A DNA stretch of 64,000 nucleotides from Fortiea contorta PCC 7126 (GTDB lineage: Bacteria; Cyanobacteriota; Cyanobacteriia; Cyanobacteriales; Nostocaceae): positions 2,313,395 through 2,377,394 of the forward strand of contig NZ_KB235930.1 of the NCBI RefSeq assembly GCF_000332295.1, given 5' to 3'. Position 1 is the stretch's first letter. Each line of letters begins with the position of its first letter. The notes beneath the pieces were generated by a model. That model saw only the letters and a program-made list of their open reading frames with translations. It made no database searches and had not been told where the DNA came from. The translations under genes and the position numbers were made by a program. Of this stretch, positions 30,865 through 40,683 are shown one piece after another.

Positions 30865-31494
30865 ATGACTTATCAAATCAATGCTTTAGACACTTTTGCA
30901 TCTCTACCCTCTGCAGTTGAACTAGAATTTATAGCGGCGTTACTAGAGCCAGAAGATGCTAATTATCCTTGGAATCCGGCTGATGTGGAATCAGAAGCTT
31001 ATTTTTCTGAGATAGAGCAGCAGTTTGTAATTGACGATTTGCTAGAGGAACAATTAACAGCACGCTCGACAAACTTTTATAACCAACTTGATACTCTTTG
31101 GGATGGATTGAGTAATGTCAATACCAGAGAAAATCATGATAGTCAATCTTTAGTCAGTCATATTCAAGAAACATTACAAACAGCTTTTGCTGCTAGCGTA
31201 CCTCAAGGGTGGCTACAGGCGATCGCCCAAAAAGCTACAGAAATTTTTTCTACTCAACAATCAATCGGTGAGCAACTAGTTGAGTGTGTTCAAACTGTAC
31301 TACCTACTTGGGAAGTCGAAGACCTCCTAGTTTTAGCTCGTCCCTATGCTTATGCTATGCGTAGCAGTGAATCACAAAATTTGCCTAATGTGGGGAATCG
31401 TGATTGGGCAACTTTATCAGAAATTGAACAAGCAAAGGTAAGTTTGGCTATCTCTTACTACGCATTAAGACAATTAAATAACTCTGACCAATAA
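30865..31494 (+). CDS. Hypothetical protein downstream of CHAT-FHA
   Basis: A 209-residue acidic, mostly helical protein with no signal or membrane segment. It starts MTYQINALDTFASLPSAVELEFIAALL and has a central helix SLVSHIQETLQTAFAASVPQGWLQ. I do not recognise the family. A good ribosome binding site, GGAAGGTG, lies 6 bp before the ATG. It is 150 bp after the CHAT-FHA gene on the same strand, so it may be its partner or target. The CHAT context is the only functional hint. Confidence 0.7.
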   Translation: MTYQINALDTFASLPSAVELEFIAALLEPEDANYPWNPADVESEAYFSEIEQQFVIDDLLEEQLTARSTNFYNQLDTLWDGLSNVNTRENHDSQSLVSHIQETLQTAFAASVPQGWLQAIAQKATEIFSTQQSIGEQLVECVQTVLPTWEVEDLLVLARPYAYAMRSSESQNLPNVGNRDWATLSEIEQAKVSLAISYYALRQLNNSDQ

Positions 31495-31743
31495 AATTGG
31501 AGCCACAATCGCGCACAGATGAACGCACCGGGATGCAAAGCAGGAGTTAAGGTTGAGCAAGATTTTTAGTCTCAAGTCCCAAATCTAAAATTGGCAAGAG
31601 TGGTAGTTATTGAAACATAATTACCCACAGTATAAACATAGAGTGATTGCCGCGATGGTGTCATCTATCCCCAGAGGGATGTGCAAAAATATTTGGGAAT
31701 AGGGAACGCAAGGTTCCCTGTAGAGTTTTCCGTGACCATGTAA

Positions 31744-33117
31744 TTATTTGGGGCCGAGAAAGCGAGTAGCGAAATTTTGCGATCGCGTCGGTGACAAAGC
31801 CCGCGCCTTCAAAATAGCTGCCATCAAAAAGGCATAAGATAATACTCCCACCACTACCAATAGCAGAGCATTGATTGAGCCAGTGGCGTTCCACAGAGCA
31901 TGGAGCGCAGCGGCGCTGACATAACCAATAGGCAGAATTTGCCAGCTAAGACGCGGTTTGAGTACAGCCAAGCCGATAAAATATCCCAAATAGCCGCTAT
32001 AAGCCATATGTCCAGCCACAGAGCCGAGAATCCGGGGAATTAGCAATTGCAAACCGACTAATTGACCAGTTCCTACCCCGGCCTGTTGGGCAACATTTTG
32101 TGTAATTACCGGCACATACTGTCCCAGAGTTTCTAACAAGGTGAAACCCACAGCCGAGGCGGTTCCGAGAAGAATACCATCTAGAGGTTCCCGGACACCC
32201 ACACGCTCTCGCCAAGGTGAAGGTAATCCACTAGCGATCGCCATTGCTCCCAACACAGGTAATGCTTTGAGTAACTCTTCCATCAACCCCGCACCAAAAA
32301 ACATGCGAATTAATAATTCAGTTAAGGTGATGGAATCTTTGCTAGAGGGGATATTTCCTGGTAAAATACCCCCATCTCGGAACACAAAAATAAATAAACT
32401 TAACAGCGGACTTTTTAAAATCAGTATTGTTGTTAAAGCTACAGCCATCAGCACCCACCAAGGTTTTTGTTTACCGCAAAGTTGGTAAACAAAAAAGTAA
32501 GCAGCAAAAGCGATGTAGCTAGCCACAATCACTTGGTTCGCTTGCGGTTGACCCACCGTAGCAAACATCAACACCACAAACACCACAGTAAGAATACCTG
32601 GGATCAGATATGCTTTGCGAGTCAAATCCTTACCAGTGGAAATAATCGGAAACAGTTGCGTGAAACTCACCGAATCAGGCTTAGACTGTCCTTGAGTATG
32701 CAGCGCTGATGGTAGGGCGCTGACTGGTCTGGACATAACCGTGGCTGAAGAGACGAATTCATTTTCAAATAAGAATTGCGGCCCGTCAGCGCCGAGAGAG
32801 ATGCGATCGCCTGGGTGTAATTCCTGACAACCTTGTAAAGGTTTGCCATTTAAATAAGTACCATTAGCACTATTGAGATCACAAATTACCCAGCTGAGTT
32901 TGTTATCTGGAGATGAAGAGAGGTAACGAACCACCGCATGACGACGAGATACCATCCGATACAACATAGCATCCAAGACAACTTGGCAGCTGGGGTCGCG
33001 TCCAATTACCACATCTTTACCTGGGAGCAGTGAGTAGCGGAGTTCTGACCTCAAAGTTGCTCCATTACCAGACACTAGCCGCAGAAATGCATTATGTCTT
33101 GCGTTTTTGCCTGTCAT
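31744..33117 (-). CDS. FHA-domain PrsW-family intramembrane metalloprotease
   Basis: A 457-residue protein. Residues ~10-110 form an FHA domain (VIGRDPSCQVVL, VSRRHAVVRY, DLNSANGTYLNG). From ~170 there are about eight membrane helices of the PrsW family: the EE motif in GLMEELLKALPV, a second motif FTLLETLGQYV, then HMAYSGYLGYFIG and ALHALWN supplying histidines. PrsW proteases perform regulated intramembrane cleavage of membrane substrates. The ATG at 33117 is preferred over a TTG 9 bp upstream. Fusion to FHA suggests that cleavage is gated by binding a phosphothreonine. Convergent with the unknown gene downstream of CHAT-FHA. Confidence 0.85.
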   Translation of the reverse strand: MTGKNARHNAFLRLVSGNGATLRSELRYSLLPGKDVVIGRDPSCQVVLDAMLYRMVSRRHAVVRYLSSSPDNKLSWVICDLNSANGTYLNGKPLQGCQELHPGDRISLGADGPQFLFENEFVSSATVMSRPVSALPSALHTQGQSKPDSVSFTQLFPIISTGKDLTRKAYLIPGILTVVFVVLMFATVGQPQANQVIVASYIAFAAYFFVYQLCGKQKPWWVLMAVALTTILILKSPLLSLFIFVFRDGGILPGNIPSSKDSITLTELLIRMFFGAGLMEELLKALPVLGAMAIASGLPSPWRERVGVREPLDGILLGTASAVGFTLLETLGQYVPVITQNVAQQAGVGTGQLVGLQLLIPRILGSVAGHMAYSGYLGYFIGLAVLKPRLSWQILPIGYVSAAALHALWNATGSINALLLVVVGVLSYAFLMAAILKARALSPTRSQNFATRFLGPK

Positions 33118-33468
33118 CGAGTTCAAGTGCGTGTCTCAGCTAATTATTCAAATACTTTGGCAGTAGAACTTAAGTTTAGCCAAATTAGCAGCAGCGTTGC
33201 TAAATACAACTATAACTTTACTCTCTGCTCAGGAATTCAAAATTTGTGAGATTAATCATTTTCACGTTGTTTTCATCCCACTCTGGCTATTGATCAGGTT
33301 GATAAATTATTAGTCGTCGGCGTTATAAATTCCTGACACCATGGCACAAATTTAATGTGTACTGTTTTATAGAAAATTAGTAGTTTTAACCACATTTAGT
33401 CAAATTCAAAAAATGTAAAATCACTTTATGTCATGCTTTTTCTCCTGCCAAGGAAGGCAATAGGCAAC

Positions 33469-33577
33469 TAGTACAACAAGGCTGAAGTATAAAGTATAAA
33501 GTATGAAATGAAGAAGCTTAGATGATAAGCCTTTGGGCAATTTTTAATGGGTACTTTATTTCCGCCGTGGTGTACTA
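33469..33577. mobile_element. MITE-like element, copy 1
   Basis: A 109-bp unit with terminal inverted repeats TAGTACAACAAGGC and GCCGTGGTGTACTA (12 of 14 positions pair). The inside is an AT-rich AAGTATAAAGTAT repeat. It lies in the 613-bp gap (33118-33729) between the PrsW and DJ-1 genes. No transposase is present. Confidence 0.6.
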
Positions 33578-33588
33578 GGAATAGGGGC

Positions 33589-33690
33589 TAGTACAAAAAG
33601 GCTGAAGTATAAAGTATGAAACCAATAAACTTGTATATTCAGTCTTTCATAGATTTATAACGGGTGCTTTATTTGCGTCGTGGCTTACTA
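33589..33690. mobile_element. MITE-like element, copy 2 (more diverged)
   Basis: Same orientation and same order of segments as the unit 11 bp to its left: TAGTACAA, AGGCTGAAGTATAAAGTATGAA, then GGTGCTTTATTTGCGTCGTGG and TTACTA. Its terminal repeats are weaker (8 of 14). The tandem arrangement implies insertion or duplication of the same element type. Confidence 0.5.
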
Positions 33691-33729
33691 ATGTCACGAT
33701 ACAAGCGCCCCATTCGCTAAGAGTGGGAG

Positions 33730-34332
33730 TTAATTGAGAGCAGCTACCTCTAGAAACTCGACTCTAGCGCCCAAAATTTTCAAAAATTCAGCTAGCCAAT
33801 GGGGGTGTGCGGGCCAAGCTGCGGCTGTGACTAAGTTACCATCAACTATTGCTTGCTCTACACCAATATCAACATAGTTACCACCTGCACTACGTACATC
33901 TGGAGCACAAGCCGGATACGCAGTACAAGTTTTACCTCGGAGTACATCAGCTGCGGCTAATAACTGTAAACCATGACAAATAGCGGCGATTGGTTTATTG
34001 GTCGCAGCAAAATGGCGAGTAATTTCTAGCACTTGTGGATTGAGACGGAGATATTCTGGCGCCCTTCCACCAGGGACAATTAGCCCGTCGTAGGTGTCGG
34101 CTATGACTTCGGTAAAAGTGGCGTTGAGAGTAAAATTATGACCACGTTTTTCGCTGTAGGTTTGATCGCCCTCAAAATCGTGAATTGCTGTTCGCACCTT
34201 GTCGCCAGCTTTTTTATCTGGACAAATCGCGTCAACTGTATATCCCACCATTTGCAAAGCCTGAAAAGGCACCATTACTTCATAGTCTTCTACGTAGTCA
34301 CCCACGAGCATTAAAATTTTCTGAGCAGCCAT
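33730..34332 (-). CDS. DJ-1/PfpI family protein
   Basis: A 200-residue class I glutamine-amidotransferase-like protein. Seen: [22 protein letters not shown] at the start, [14 protein letters not shown], the nucleophile elbow [19 protein letters not shown] with Cys near residue 118, and [15 protein letters not shown]. The family includes deglycases and chaperones, and the exact activity cannot be told from sequence. Cytoplasmic. It is followed on the same strand by narM (gene order narM upstream, this gene downstream, 58 bp apart), so it may be the last gene of a narM transcript. Confidence 0.88.
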   Translation of the reverse strand: MAAQKILMLVGDYVEDYEVMVPFQALQMVGYTVDAICPDKKAGDKVRTAIHDFEGDQTYSEKRGHNFTLNATFTEVIADTYDGLIVPGGRAPEYLRLNPQVLEITRHFAATNKPIAAICHGLQLLAAADVLRGKTCTAYPACAPDVRSAGGNYVDIGVEQAIVDGNLVTAAAWPAHPHWLAEFLKILGARVEFLEVAALN

Positions 34333-34390
34333 TTTGTTAATCTCCGTAATCCTGCGTCAATAGTTAATATTCCCCAGTTTGCACTAATAA

Positions 34391-34843
34391 TCAGATTAAA
34401 TTAAATTCGGCGATCGCTCTGGGAAAGTTTTGATTTTCGTGTCCAGGACGGCTGAGTTTGATCAGGACAAAACGTTGCAAAGGTCTTAAATCAGCCCACT
34501 GTTGCAAAGTGAGTGTCACGCCTATGGCTTGAAACTTTTCTGTGAGACTGGCTGGGATATTCTCAGAGTCCAGCCATGGTGGCTGGGGGTCTACAGCCAG
34601 GTTGGTTGCAGTTGTACCGGTGTGTTGTATGATTAAATCCTGGAGATACTTGCGATAAGCTTGGATGTCTGCTGCCGTAGTGCAAGCTAGTTCAACTAAA
34701 CTTTTCCGTTCACCAATAGTCATCTGATGCCAATCAGATAATTTTAGCTTAATGCCGCAGGTATCTAGTTTGTAACGTACCTGCATAGGTATACAACGTA
34801 GGGAATTGACAAAATCTGTTTCAAATTCAAAGAAATCTGCCAT
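34391..34843 (-). CDS. narM: Nitrate reductase-associated protein NarM
   Basis: A 150-residue protein of the cyanobacterial nitrate-reductase-associated family. It starts MADFFEFETDFVNSLRCIPM and contains RYKLDTCGIKLKL, and a tail LQQWADLRPLQRFVLIKLSRPGHENQNF. In Synechococcus, NarM is required for active NarB, probably in maturation. The ATG at 34843 matches the family start; an upstream in-frame ATG at 34897 adds 18 unrelated hydrophobic residues. It lies near narB, with psiE between them, all on the minus strand. Confidence 0.88.
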   Translation of the reverse strand: MADFFEFETDFVNSLRCIPMQVRYKLDTCGIKLKLSDWHQMTIGERKSLVELACTTAADIQAYRKYLQDLIIQHTGTTATNLAVDPQPPWLDSENIPASLTEKFQAIGVTLTLQQWADLRPLQRFVLIKLSRPGHENQNFPRAIAEFNLI

Positions 34844-34912
34844 AACTAATAGTTGCAAAATCCCAATTTTAATTACATCAATTAAAAAATCCAGCAAGGG
34901 TGTTGCTTGAGT

Positions 34913-35371
34913 TTAACGAGTATGTCGGGAATTACTAATACGAATGACGAAATAACTAATTGATAGTGCAAAAACAGCAATTCCCAATCCAATGATATCA
35001 ATTCCCGATACCTTTTCTAAATCGAGAATAATAATTTTTCTGGCAACGGCGATTAAAGAAGTAACAATTACTAATTCTACTTGCACAACGTGTTTTCGCA
35101 AGTAAGCTGTGATATTTTCTAAAATTTCTAAAGCGATTAAAATATTTAAAAATAATCCAAATATTTTAAATAGGGTAGTATTAAATTTACCGTATGGTGT
35201 TGTAAATAATTCCTTGACCAGAAAAGCCGCTAAATCACCAAGCGCCACTAAAATTACAATCACCATAAATACAGAAAGCACTTTAGAAACTATCACCTCG
35301 ATATTTTCAATCAAGTGCATAAAGTTTTCATCTTCGGTAGATTGTATAAATCTTTTGAGTAGCTTTCTCAT
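34913..35371 (-). CDS. psiE: PsiE-family membrane protein
   Basis: A 152-residue inner-membrane protein of the phosphate-starvation-inducible PsiE family. It has four hydrophobic segments: VSKVLSVFMVIVILVALGDLAAF, FGLFLNILIALEILENI, VQVELVIVTSLIAVARKIII and IIGLGIAVFALSISYFVIR. The signature around the ARKIIILD segment is typical. The role is unknown in most bacteria. It is 69 bp upstream of narM on the same strand, so the two may share a transcript. Whether it responds to phosphate here cannot be judged. Confidence 0.82.
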   Translation of the reverse strand: MRKLLKRFIQSTEDENFMHLIENIEVIVSKVLSVFMVIVILVALGDLAAFLVKELFTTPYGKFNTTLFKIFGLFLNILIALEILENITAYLRKHVVQVELVIVTSLIAVARKIIILDLEKVSGIDIIGLGIAVFALSISYFVIRISNSRHTR

Positions 35372-35722
35372 TGCTCACACCCCATATGTTTAATACAAAA
35401 TTCAAAAAACATCATCCCTTGGGGAGAATTAGTTTAAATAAAAAATATTGGATATCAATTGGAAATTTTGGTCAATAAAATTATGTTTTGACCACCCAAA
35501 CCTTTAGAGACGCTGCAATGCAACGTCTCTACACAACAGAATTGATTGATTCAGAGGTTGAAACTTTTGGATGATGGCAATTGTGCAAAATTAATCGTTA
35601 TAGTCATGAGTATAAATGCCATGAATAGCATTTGTACAATAGACAAAAATAATTGTCACTATTGACTATAGCTGATTAATCAAATTACTAATCTTTGTCG
35701 AACTTAGGATATACTTAGTAGC
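35372..35722. other. Intergenic with dispersed hairpin at 35507-35529
   Basis: A 351-bp gap after narB. It contains GAGACG...CGTCTC at 35507-35529, an imperfect hairpin of a family also found at 43643-43665 and 50208-50229. No gene is seen. No NtcA-type GTA-N8-TAC site was found here. Confidence 0.55.
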
Positions 35723-37906
35723 TTACCATTGAGAAGACTGGAGTTGATAATTATTAACTCTGGCTGTTTGAGATACCAACCCTAGTTGCACTGCACAGGC
35801 TTTTAATTCTGGTTGGAGTGAATCGGGACAAGATTCGGGATGAGTGAGGGCGTTAGCTTCGGCGTCTTTTGCCCACAGTGTACCCCAATGCATGGGGACA
35901 AACACCGTCCCAGGGGCGATCGCTTTTGTAACTTTAGCCGGAAATTGAGCTTTACCTCGGCGCGATCGCACTTCTACCCAAGATTGGTCTGTAATCCCCA
36001 ACTTCGCCGCATCACGGGGATGAATCTCAATAAACGGCTCAGGGTGCATTTGGCGAATTTTGTCAATTCTACCGGTGCGCGTCAGTGTGTGCCAATGACC
36101 ATAAAGTCGCCCATTTGTCAATACAAAAGGATAATCTGGGTCTGGTGGTTCTGCTAATCCCCGCGAGTGATAAGCACCAAATCGGGCGCGTCCGTCGGGA
36201 GTGTGGAAGCGGAGATTGGTATAGAGTCGCTTGGAAGATGAGGAATCATTTCCCACACCGGGACACGGCCATTGCGTCGCGCCGGTTGCTAAACGCTGAT
36301 GACTGATACCTGACATATCACAGGGGCGATGGCGAGTCAATTGCACAAACTCCCCATAAACCTCAGCAGAACTAGCAAAAGTAAACTTGTCTGCAAAACC
36401 TAATCTGCGTCCAACTTCGGCGAAGATTTCCCAATCGGCTTTTGCTTCTCGTGGCGGTTGACGGAATGCTGAACACAGAGTTACTCTGCGTTCAGAGTTA
36501 GTCATCACACCAGTTTTTTCACCCCATTGGGCTGCAGGAAGTAACAAATGAGCAAAAGCAGCAGTTTCCGTGGGATAATAGGCGTCTTGGTAAATAGTGA
36601 AGGGCGATCGCCGCAACGCCTTTTTAGTTCGTTCCAAATCTGGTAAACTCACAGCAGGATTAGTCGCCGCAATCCATAGCAGACCCACATTTCCCGCTTC
36701 TAAAGCCATCATCATTTCCCAAACGGTCATCCCAGGATCAGGTGAAATTTGTCCAGATGACAATCCCCAAAACGCCTCAACTTCCGCGCGGTGTGCTGGA
36801 TTTTTCACACTGCGATAACCGGGTAAAAGATGAGATAAACCGCCAGCTTCTCTTCCTCCCATTGCATTTGGCTGTCCGGTGAGGGAAAAAGGCCCAGCCC
36901 CAGGTTTACCAACTTGTCCAGTCATCAAATGCAGATTGATGATCGTTCTCACCTTAGCCGTACCTTCACTGGATTGATTCACACCCATCGACCACAGAGA
37001 TAACACCCGTTGGGATTCTCCCCAATAGCGAGCAGCTGTTTCTAAATCTTCTACCTTGATTCCACAGCGTTGAGCGACAATATCCGGGGAATAGTGGCGA
37101 ATCACCTCAGCGTAGGCGGGAAAATTGCTGGTACAGTCGTCGATAAACCCGACATCAATGTGATTCCAGCGCATCAATAAATGAGCAATACCATTTAACA
37201 AATCAATATCCGTACCAGGACGAATCGCTAAATGTAAATCAGCTACTTCTGCGGTGGGCGTGCGTCGCGGATCCACCACAATCATTTTCACATGGCGATG
37301 TTTTTTGTGGTATTTCGCCAAGCGATTAAACACAATGGGGTGACATTCAGCGGTATTCGTACCAATGAGAAATGCACAATCAGTTAATTCTAAATCTTCG
37401 TAACAGCAAGGGGGCCCATCCGCACCAAAACTTTGAATATAACCGGATACCGCACTAGACATACACAAGCGGGAGTTGGCGTCAAAGTTATTTGTCCCTA
37501 GACATCCTTTTAAGAGTTTTTGGGCTGTGTAATAGTCTTCGGTTTGAAACTGACCGGAACCATACATACATATAGCTTCTGGCCCTTGAGTACAGCGGAC
37601 TTTTTGAATCTGGTTAGTGATTTGCTCAAAAGCCTCATCCCAGGTGATCCGGCGGAATTCTTGATCTAAAGAATCTCGCAGCATCGGGTAATGTAGTCTG
37701 TTTTTATCGAGAGATTCGGCGATCGTTGCACCTTTAACGCAAACCATACCCTGACTGGATGGATGAGCTTTATCACCTCGCACTCGCCAAGTGGGAGTTC
37801 CTTCACTGTCTCGATTAGTTGCTTTTCCCGGTTGCGCTGGGGGTGATACTTCTAATCCGCAGCCAACACCACAGTAGGGACAAAGGGTTTTGGTAAATTC
37901 AGTCAT
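35723..37906 (-). CDS. narB: Ferredoxin-dependent assimilatory nitrate reductase
   Basis: A 727-residue molybdopterin enzyme that reduces nitrate to nitrite with ferredoxin. The N-terminal [4Fe-4S] ligands are Cys9, Cys12 and Cys16 (CPYCGVGC) plus the Cys in GMVCVKG. The Mo-ligand region [10 protein letters not shown] is intact, as are [18 protein letters not shown] and the C-terminal molydopterin-dinucleotide domain ([18 protein letters not shown]). The ATG at 37906 begins the typical [13 protein letters not shown]; an upstream in-frame extension to 38017 reads through repeat DNA. Probably the last gene of the nirA operon; its 259-bp leader holds a dispersed repeat. Confidence 0.96.
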   Translation of the reverse strand: MTEFTKTLCPYCGVGCGLEVSPPAQPGKATNRDSEGTPTWRVRGDKAHPSSQGMVCVKGATIAESLDKNRLHYPMLRDSLDQEFRRITWDEAFEQITNQIQKVRCTQGPEAICMYGSGQFQTEDYYTAQKLLKGCLGTNNFDANSRLCMSSAVSGYIQSFGADGPPCCYEDLELTDCAFLIGTNTAECHPIVFNRLAKYHKKHRHVKMIVVDPRRTPTAEVADLHLAIRPGTDIDLLNGIAHLLMRWNHIDVGFIDDCTSNFPAYAEVIRHYSPDIVAQRCGIKVEDLETAARYWGESQRVLSLWSMGVNQSSEGTAKVRTIINLHLMTGQVGKPGAGPFSLTGQPNAMGGREAGGLSHLLPGYRSVKNPAHRAEVEAFWGLSSGQISPDPGMTVWEMMMALEAGNVGLLWIAATNPAVSLPDLERTKKALRRSPFTIYQDAYYPTETAAFAHLLLPAAQWGEKTGVMTNSERRVTLCSAFRQPPREAKADWEIFAEVGRRLGFADKFTFASSAEVYGEFVQLTRHRPCDMSGISHQRLATGATQWPCPGVGNDSSSSKRLYTNLRFHTPDGRARFGAYHSRGLAEPPDPDYPFVLTNGRLYGHWHTLTRTGRIDKIRQMHPEPFIEIHPRDAAKLGITDQSWVEVRSRRGKAQFPAKVTKAIAPGTVFVPMHWGTLWAKDAEANALTHPESCPDSLQPELKACAVQLGLVSQTARVNNYQLQSSQW

Positions 37907-37910
37907 ATTT

Positions 37911-37965
37911 TTTGTTTCGCGCATAGACGCGGAGCGGCTTCTCGTAGAGTAGGCGCAGCGAAAAG
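37911..37965. repeat. Dispersed GC-rich repeat (CGCATAGACGCGG type)
   Basis: TTTCGCGCATAGACGC, GGCTTCTCGTAGAGTAGG and CGCAG recur in the same order at 61971-62026 (TTTCGCGCAAAGGCGC, GGCTTCCCGAAGGGTAGG, CGCAG). A GGGGGTTCCCCCC dyad follows at about 37974-37986. It sits between nrtP and narB. Confidence 0.7.
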
Positions 37966-38165
37966 TTGCGTGCGGGGGTTCCCCCCGTTGAGCAAACTTT
38001 TCAAGACAAAGGCGCAAAGAAAAATACTAATAAAAACAGCAACTATTAATGATGTTTATGATTGGTTATTGATGGTTGATTGTATGAAAGAGGAGTAAAA
38101 AGGATAAAATATTTCAGGTTTTATCCTTTGTTTTTAATGAACAGTTATCAATCTTTTTTCTTGAT

Positions 38166-39665
38166 TTAATCTTCTATTAAAACGGAAGAAGATTCAGATT
38201 TTGTTGTTGATAATTCCTTTTCATCAGCAGCAAAAGAATTTTTTGGTTCTTGGAGAAAGAAAGCGCACATAGAGGCACAAATTAGGGCAGCTACACCCAT
38301 TGTGGTAAAGAGGGTTGAAGCGTCGGTTAAGCTAAAGATAGTGAGATAAACTACGCCGCCAAAATTACCGTAGGCGCCGACGTTCCCGGCGATTTGTCCT
38401 GTGACTTCTTTTTTGATGAGGGGGACAATACCATAGGTGGCACCACAACCAGCTTGAGCGAAGTAAGCAGCGAACATGGTGACAGCGATCGCTAAAGGAA
38501 TGGGCCAGCTACGGTTGATAAAATGTGCCATCAAATAGCCGACGCCAATCCCTACACTGATGATTGTAATTGTCCATTTACGCGAGCCAAATTTATCAGA
38601 AATTAAGCCACCACTGGGACGAGAAACTAAGTTTAAAAAAGGATAAGTAGCAGCAATCATTCCTGCAACTACATGCTCTAAACCAAAGGTTTTTTCAAAG
38701 AAGGCGGGGAGCATAGAAACGACTGCAAGTTCGGAACCAAAATTAGTAACGTAGGTGAATTCGAGTAATGCTACTTGACCAAATTGATAGCGTTGTGACG
38801 GGGTATAAGTTTTCTTTCCTGTTAACAGTTCGCGGTTGACTTGATAGGCTTTGTATGTTTGGTAAGCAAATAATCCTGCTAAAAGTATCCAAACTACATA
38901 CATTTGGGTGAGAGTCAAAAAGTGAATGTTTTTTTGTTCTAAGCGCCAAGCTAATAAACCCAAGGCGAAAATTAAACCAAAGTTTGAGATAATCATTGCC
39001 CAGAAACTTTTAATGCTGGTTACTTCTAGGGCGCCATTTTTCTTAGGTTGTTTGTAGACTTTTCCGGGGGGTGTATCTTGGACGCTATTGTAATATATGA
39101 TGCCATAGGCGGCAGCAATAATACCTGTAAGGGCGATCGCTAACCGCCAGTTAGAAGCACCACCAGTTAAAAACCCAGTCACCACTGCAACCATTGGTAG
39201 CGCAAACTCTGCACCAAAAGCGCCAAAGTTACCCCAACCGCCATAAATACCTTGAGCAATTCCCATTTCTTTCGGCGGGAACCATTCGGCTACCATGCGG
39301 ATACCGACGACAAACCCAGAGCCGACAATCCCCATTAACAAACGACTGATGACTAATTGGTTAAAGTCTTGTGAAAATGCTGTAGCCAGACAGGGAACCA
39401 CAGCAAACATCAGCAGCATTGAGTAGGTGATTCTGGGGCCAAAACGATCAAGCAGCATCCCGATAATAATCCGCGCCGGAATCGTTAAAGCTAGGTTACA
39501 AATGCCCAAAGTTTTAATTTGTTCAGGTGCTAGTTGTAGCTGCTTACCAATAGTTGTAGCGAAGGGCGCAAAATTAAACCAACAGACGAAGGTGAGAAAG
39601 AAAGCAAACCAAGTCTGATGTAAGATGCGATAGCGATTTCTGAAGGAAAATAATTCTTTGAGCAT
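38166..39665 (-). CDS. nrtP: Nitrate/nitrite MFS permease NrtP (NNP/NarK family)
   Basis: A 499-residue, 12-helix major-facilitator transporter for nitrate/nitrite. Seen: WFNFAPFATTIGKQL, the NNP-type motif GMLLDRFGPRITYS, the nitrate signature region around GGWGNFGAFGAEFALP and a second around GNVGAYGNFGGVVYL. The start is ATG at 39665, with Shine-Dalgarno GAGGAGAG 5 bp upstream; the GTG two codons earlier overlaps that site. It lies between nrtD and narB on the same strand. This place is normally empty in nrtABCD operons, so the genome has two transporter types in one cluster. Confidence 0.95.
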   Translation of the reverse strand: MLKELFSFRNRYRILHQTWFAFFLTFVCWFNFAPFATTIGKQLQLAPEQIKTLGICNLALTIPARIIIGMLLDRFGPRITYSMLLMFAVVPCLATAFSQDFNQLVISRLLMGIVGSGFVVGIRMVAEWFPPKEMGIAQGIYGGWGNFGAFGAEFALPMVAVVTGFLTGGASNWRLAIALTGIIAAAYGIIYYNSVQDTPPGKVYKQPKKNGALEVTSIKSFWAMIISNFGLIFALGLLAWRLEQKNIHFLTLTQMYVVWILLAGLFAYQTYKAYQVNRELLTGKKTYTPSQRYQFGQVALLEFTYVTNFGSELAVVSMLPAFFEKTFGLEHVVAGMIAATYPFLNLVSRPSGGLISDKFGSRKWTITIISVGIGVGYLMAHFINRSWPIPLAIAVTMFAAYFAQAGCGATYGIVPLIKKEVTGQIAGNVGAYGNFGGVVYLTIFSLTDASTLFTTMGVAALICASMCAFFLQEPKNSFAADEKELSTTKSESSSVLIED

Positions 39666-39751
39666 TGTCACTCTCCTCGGTCATGCAATTGTGCAAACCC
39701 CGCCTCTTGGAGGGGCGTGCGTTTCACTGTTCAACTAAACAAAGCCGCAGC

Positions 39752-40609
39752 CTAATTCCCAGCTCCTTCATCGTGAGCATATCGGCGATAGAGGAAGTCC
39801 AGAGCTTCGTTGCGGAGGTCGAAGAATTGCGGATCTTCCATGATCCGCTGACGGTTACGGGGACGGGAAAAGGGTATGTTGAGAATTTCGCCAATTTTCG
39901 CAGCGGGGCCGTTTGTCATCATGACAACTCTGTCGGCGAGAAAAAGTGCTTCGTCGATGTCATGAGTGATCATTAGCACTGTGACTTGATGATCGCGCCA
40001 AATCTGCAGTAGTTCTTCTTGTAATTCTTCTTTGGTGATGGCGTCTAATGCGCCGAATGGTTCGTCAAGGATGAGGACTTGGGGACGGATGGAAAGAGCG
40101 CGGGCGATCGCTACTCTTTGTTTCATTCCACCAGAAATTTGATTAGGTTTTTTCTCAGCCGCTTCTGTCAACCCTACCATTGCTAAATGTTCTTTAACGA
40201 TCGCTCTTTTTTCGGCTTCAGGTTTTTTAGGAAACACTGAATCAACCGCTAAATAAACGTTTTCAAAAACATTCAACCAAGGTAAAAGGCAATAATTTTG
40301 AAATACCATCATCCGGTCTGGCCCTGGTTCGGTGATGGGTTGATCCTGCAAAATGACTACTCCATCAGTAGGCGTATTAAACCCAGAAACCATATTTAAC
40401 AAAGTTGACTTTCCACAGCCAGAGTGACCGATGATGCAAATAAATTCACCCTCTCGCACCTGCAAATCAACCCCATCCAACACCGTATAAGGGCCATCAG
40501 GAGTTGCATAAACCTTACTCACCCCTTCAATTACCAAAAAATTCTCAGCCTTAGTAGCTTGCAATTGATTCAATTTAGTGGTGTCCAAATTTCTCTTAGC
40601 TGCTTGCAT
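39752..40609 (-). CDS. nrtD: Nitrate ABC transporter ATP-binding subunit NrtD
   Basis: A 285-residue ABC ATPase. Walker A is GHSGCGKST, the Q-loop is VFQNYCLLPWL, the ABC signature is ISGGMKQRVAIARAL, Walker B is VLILDEPFGALD, and the H-loop is ITHDIDEAL. The N-terminal ~25 residues precede FLVIEGVSKVY. It pairs with the NrtC ATPase to drive NrtB. The C terminus lacks the solute-binding-like extension of NrtC. It lies 74 bp after nrtC and 86 bp before nrtP. Confidence 0.94.
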   Translation of the reverse strand: MQAAKRNLDTTKLNQLQATKAENFLVIEGVSKVYATPDGPYTVLDGVDLQVREGEFICIIGHSGCGKSTLLNMVSGFNTPTDGVVILQDQPITEPGPDRMMVFQNYCLLPWLNVFENVYLAVDSVFPKKPEAEKRAIVKEHLAMVGLTEAAEKKPNQISGGMKQRVAIARALSIRPQVLILDEPFGALDAITKEELQEELLQIWRDHQVTVLMITHDIDEALFLADRVVMMTNGPAAKIGEILNIPFSRPRNRQRIMEDPQFFDLRNEALDFLYRRYAHDEGAGN

Positions 40610-40683
40610 AACACTTACTTTTACTTACTAAACAGAACTCCTAACCTCAAAAACCCTCCGCGCCCCTCCGCGTTGAAAGTCTA

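Noticed and set aside
33469-33690. CRISPR array
   Set aside because: Only two long imperfect units with inverted ends, no regular spacers, no cas genes. No CRISPR array was found anywhere in the window.
37907-38017. Longer narB start at 38017
   Set aside because: The extra 37 codons are a dispersed repeat; the family start is at 37906.
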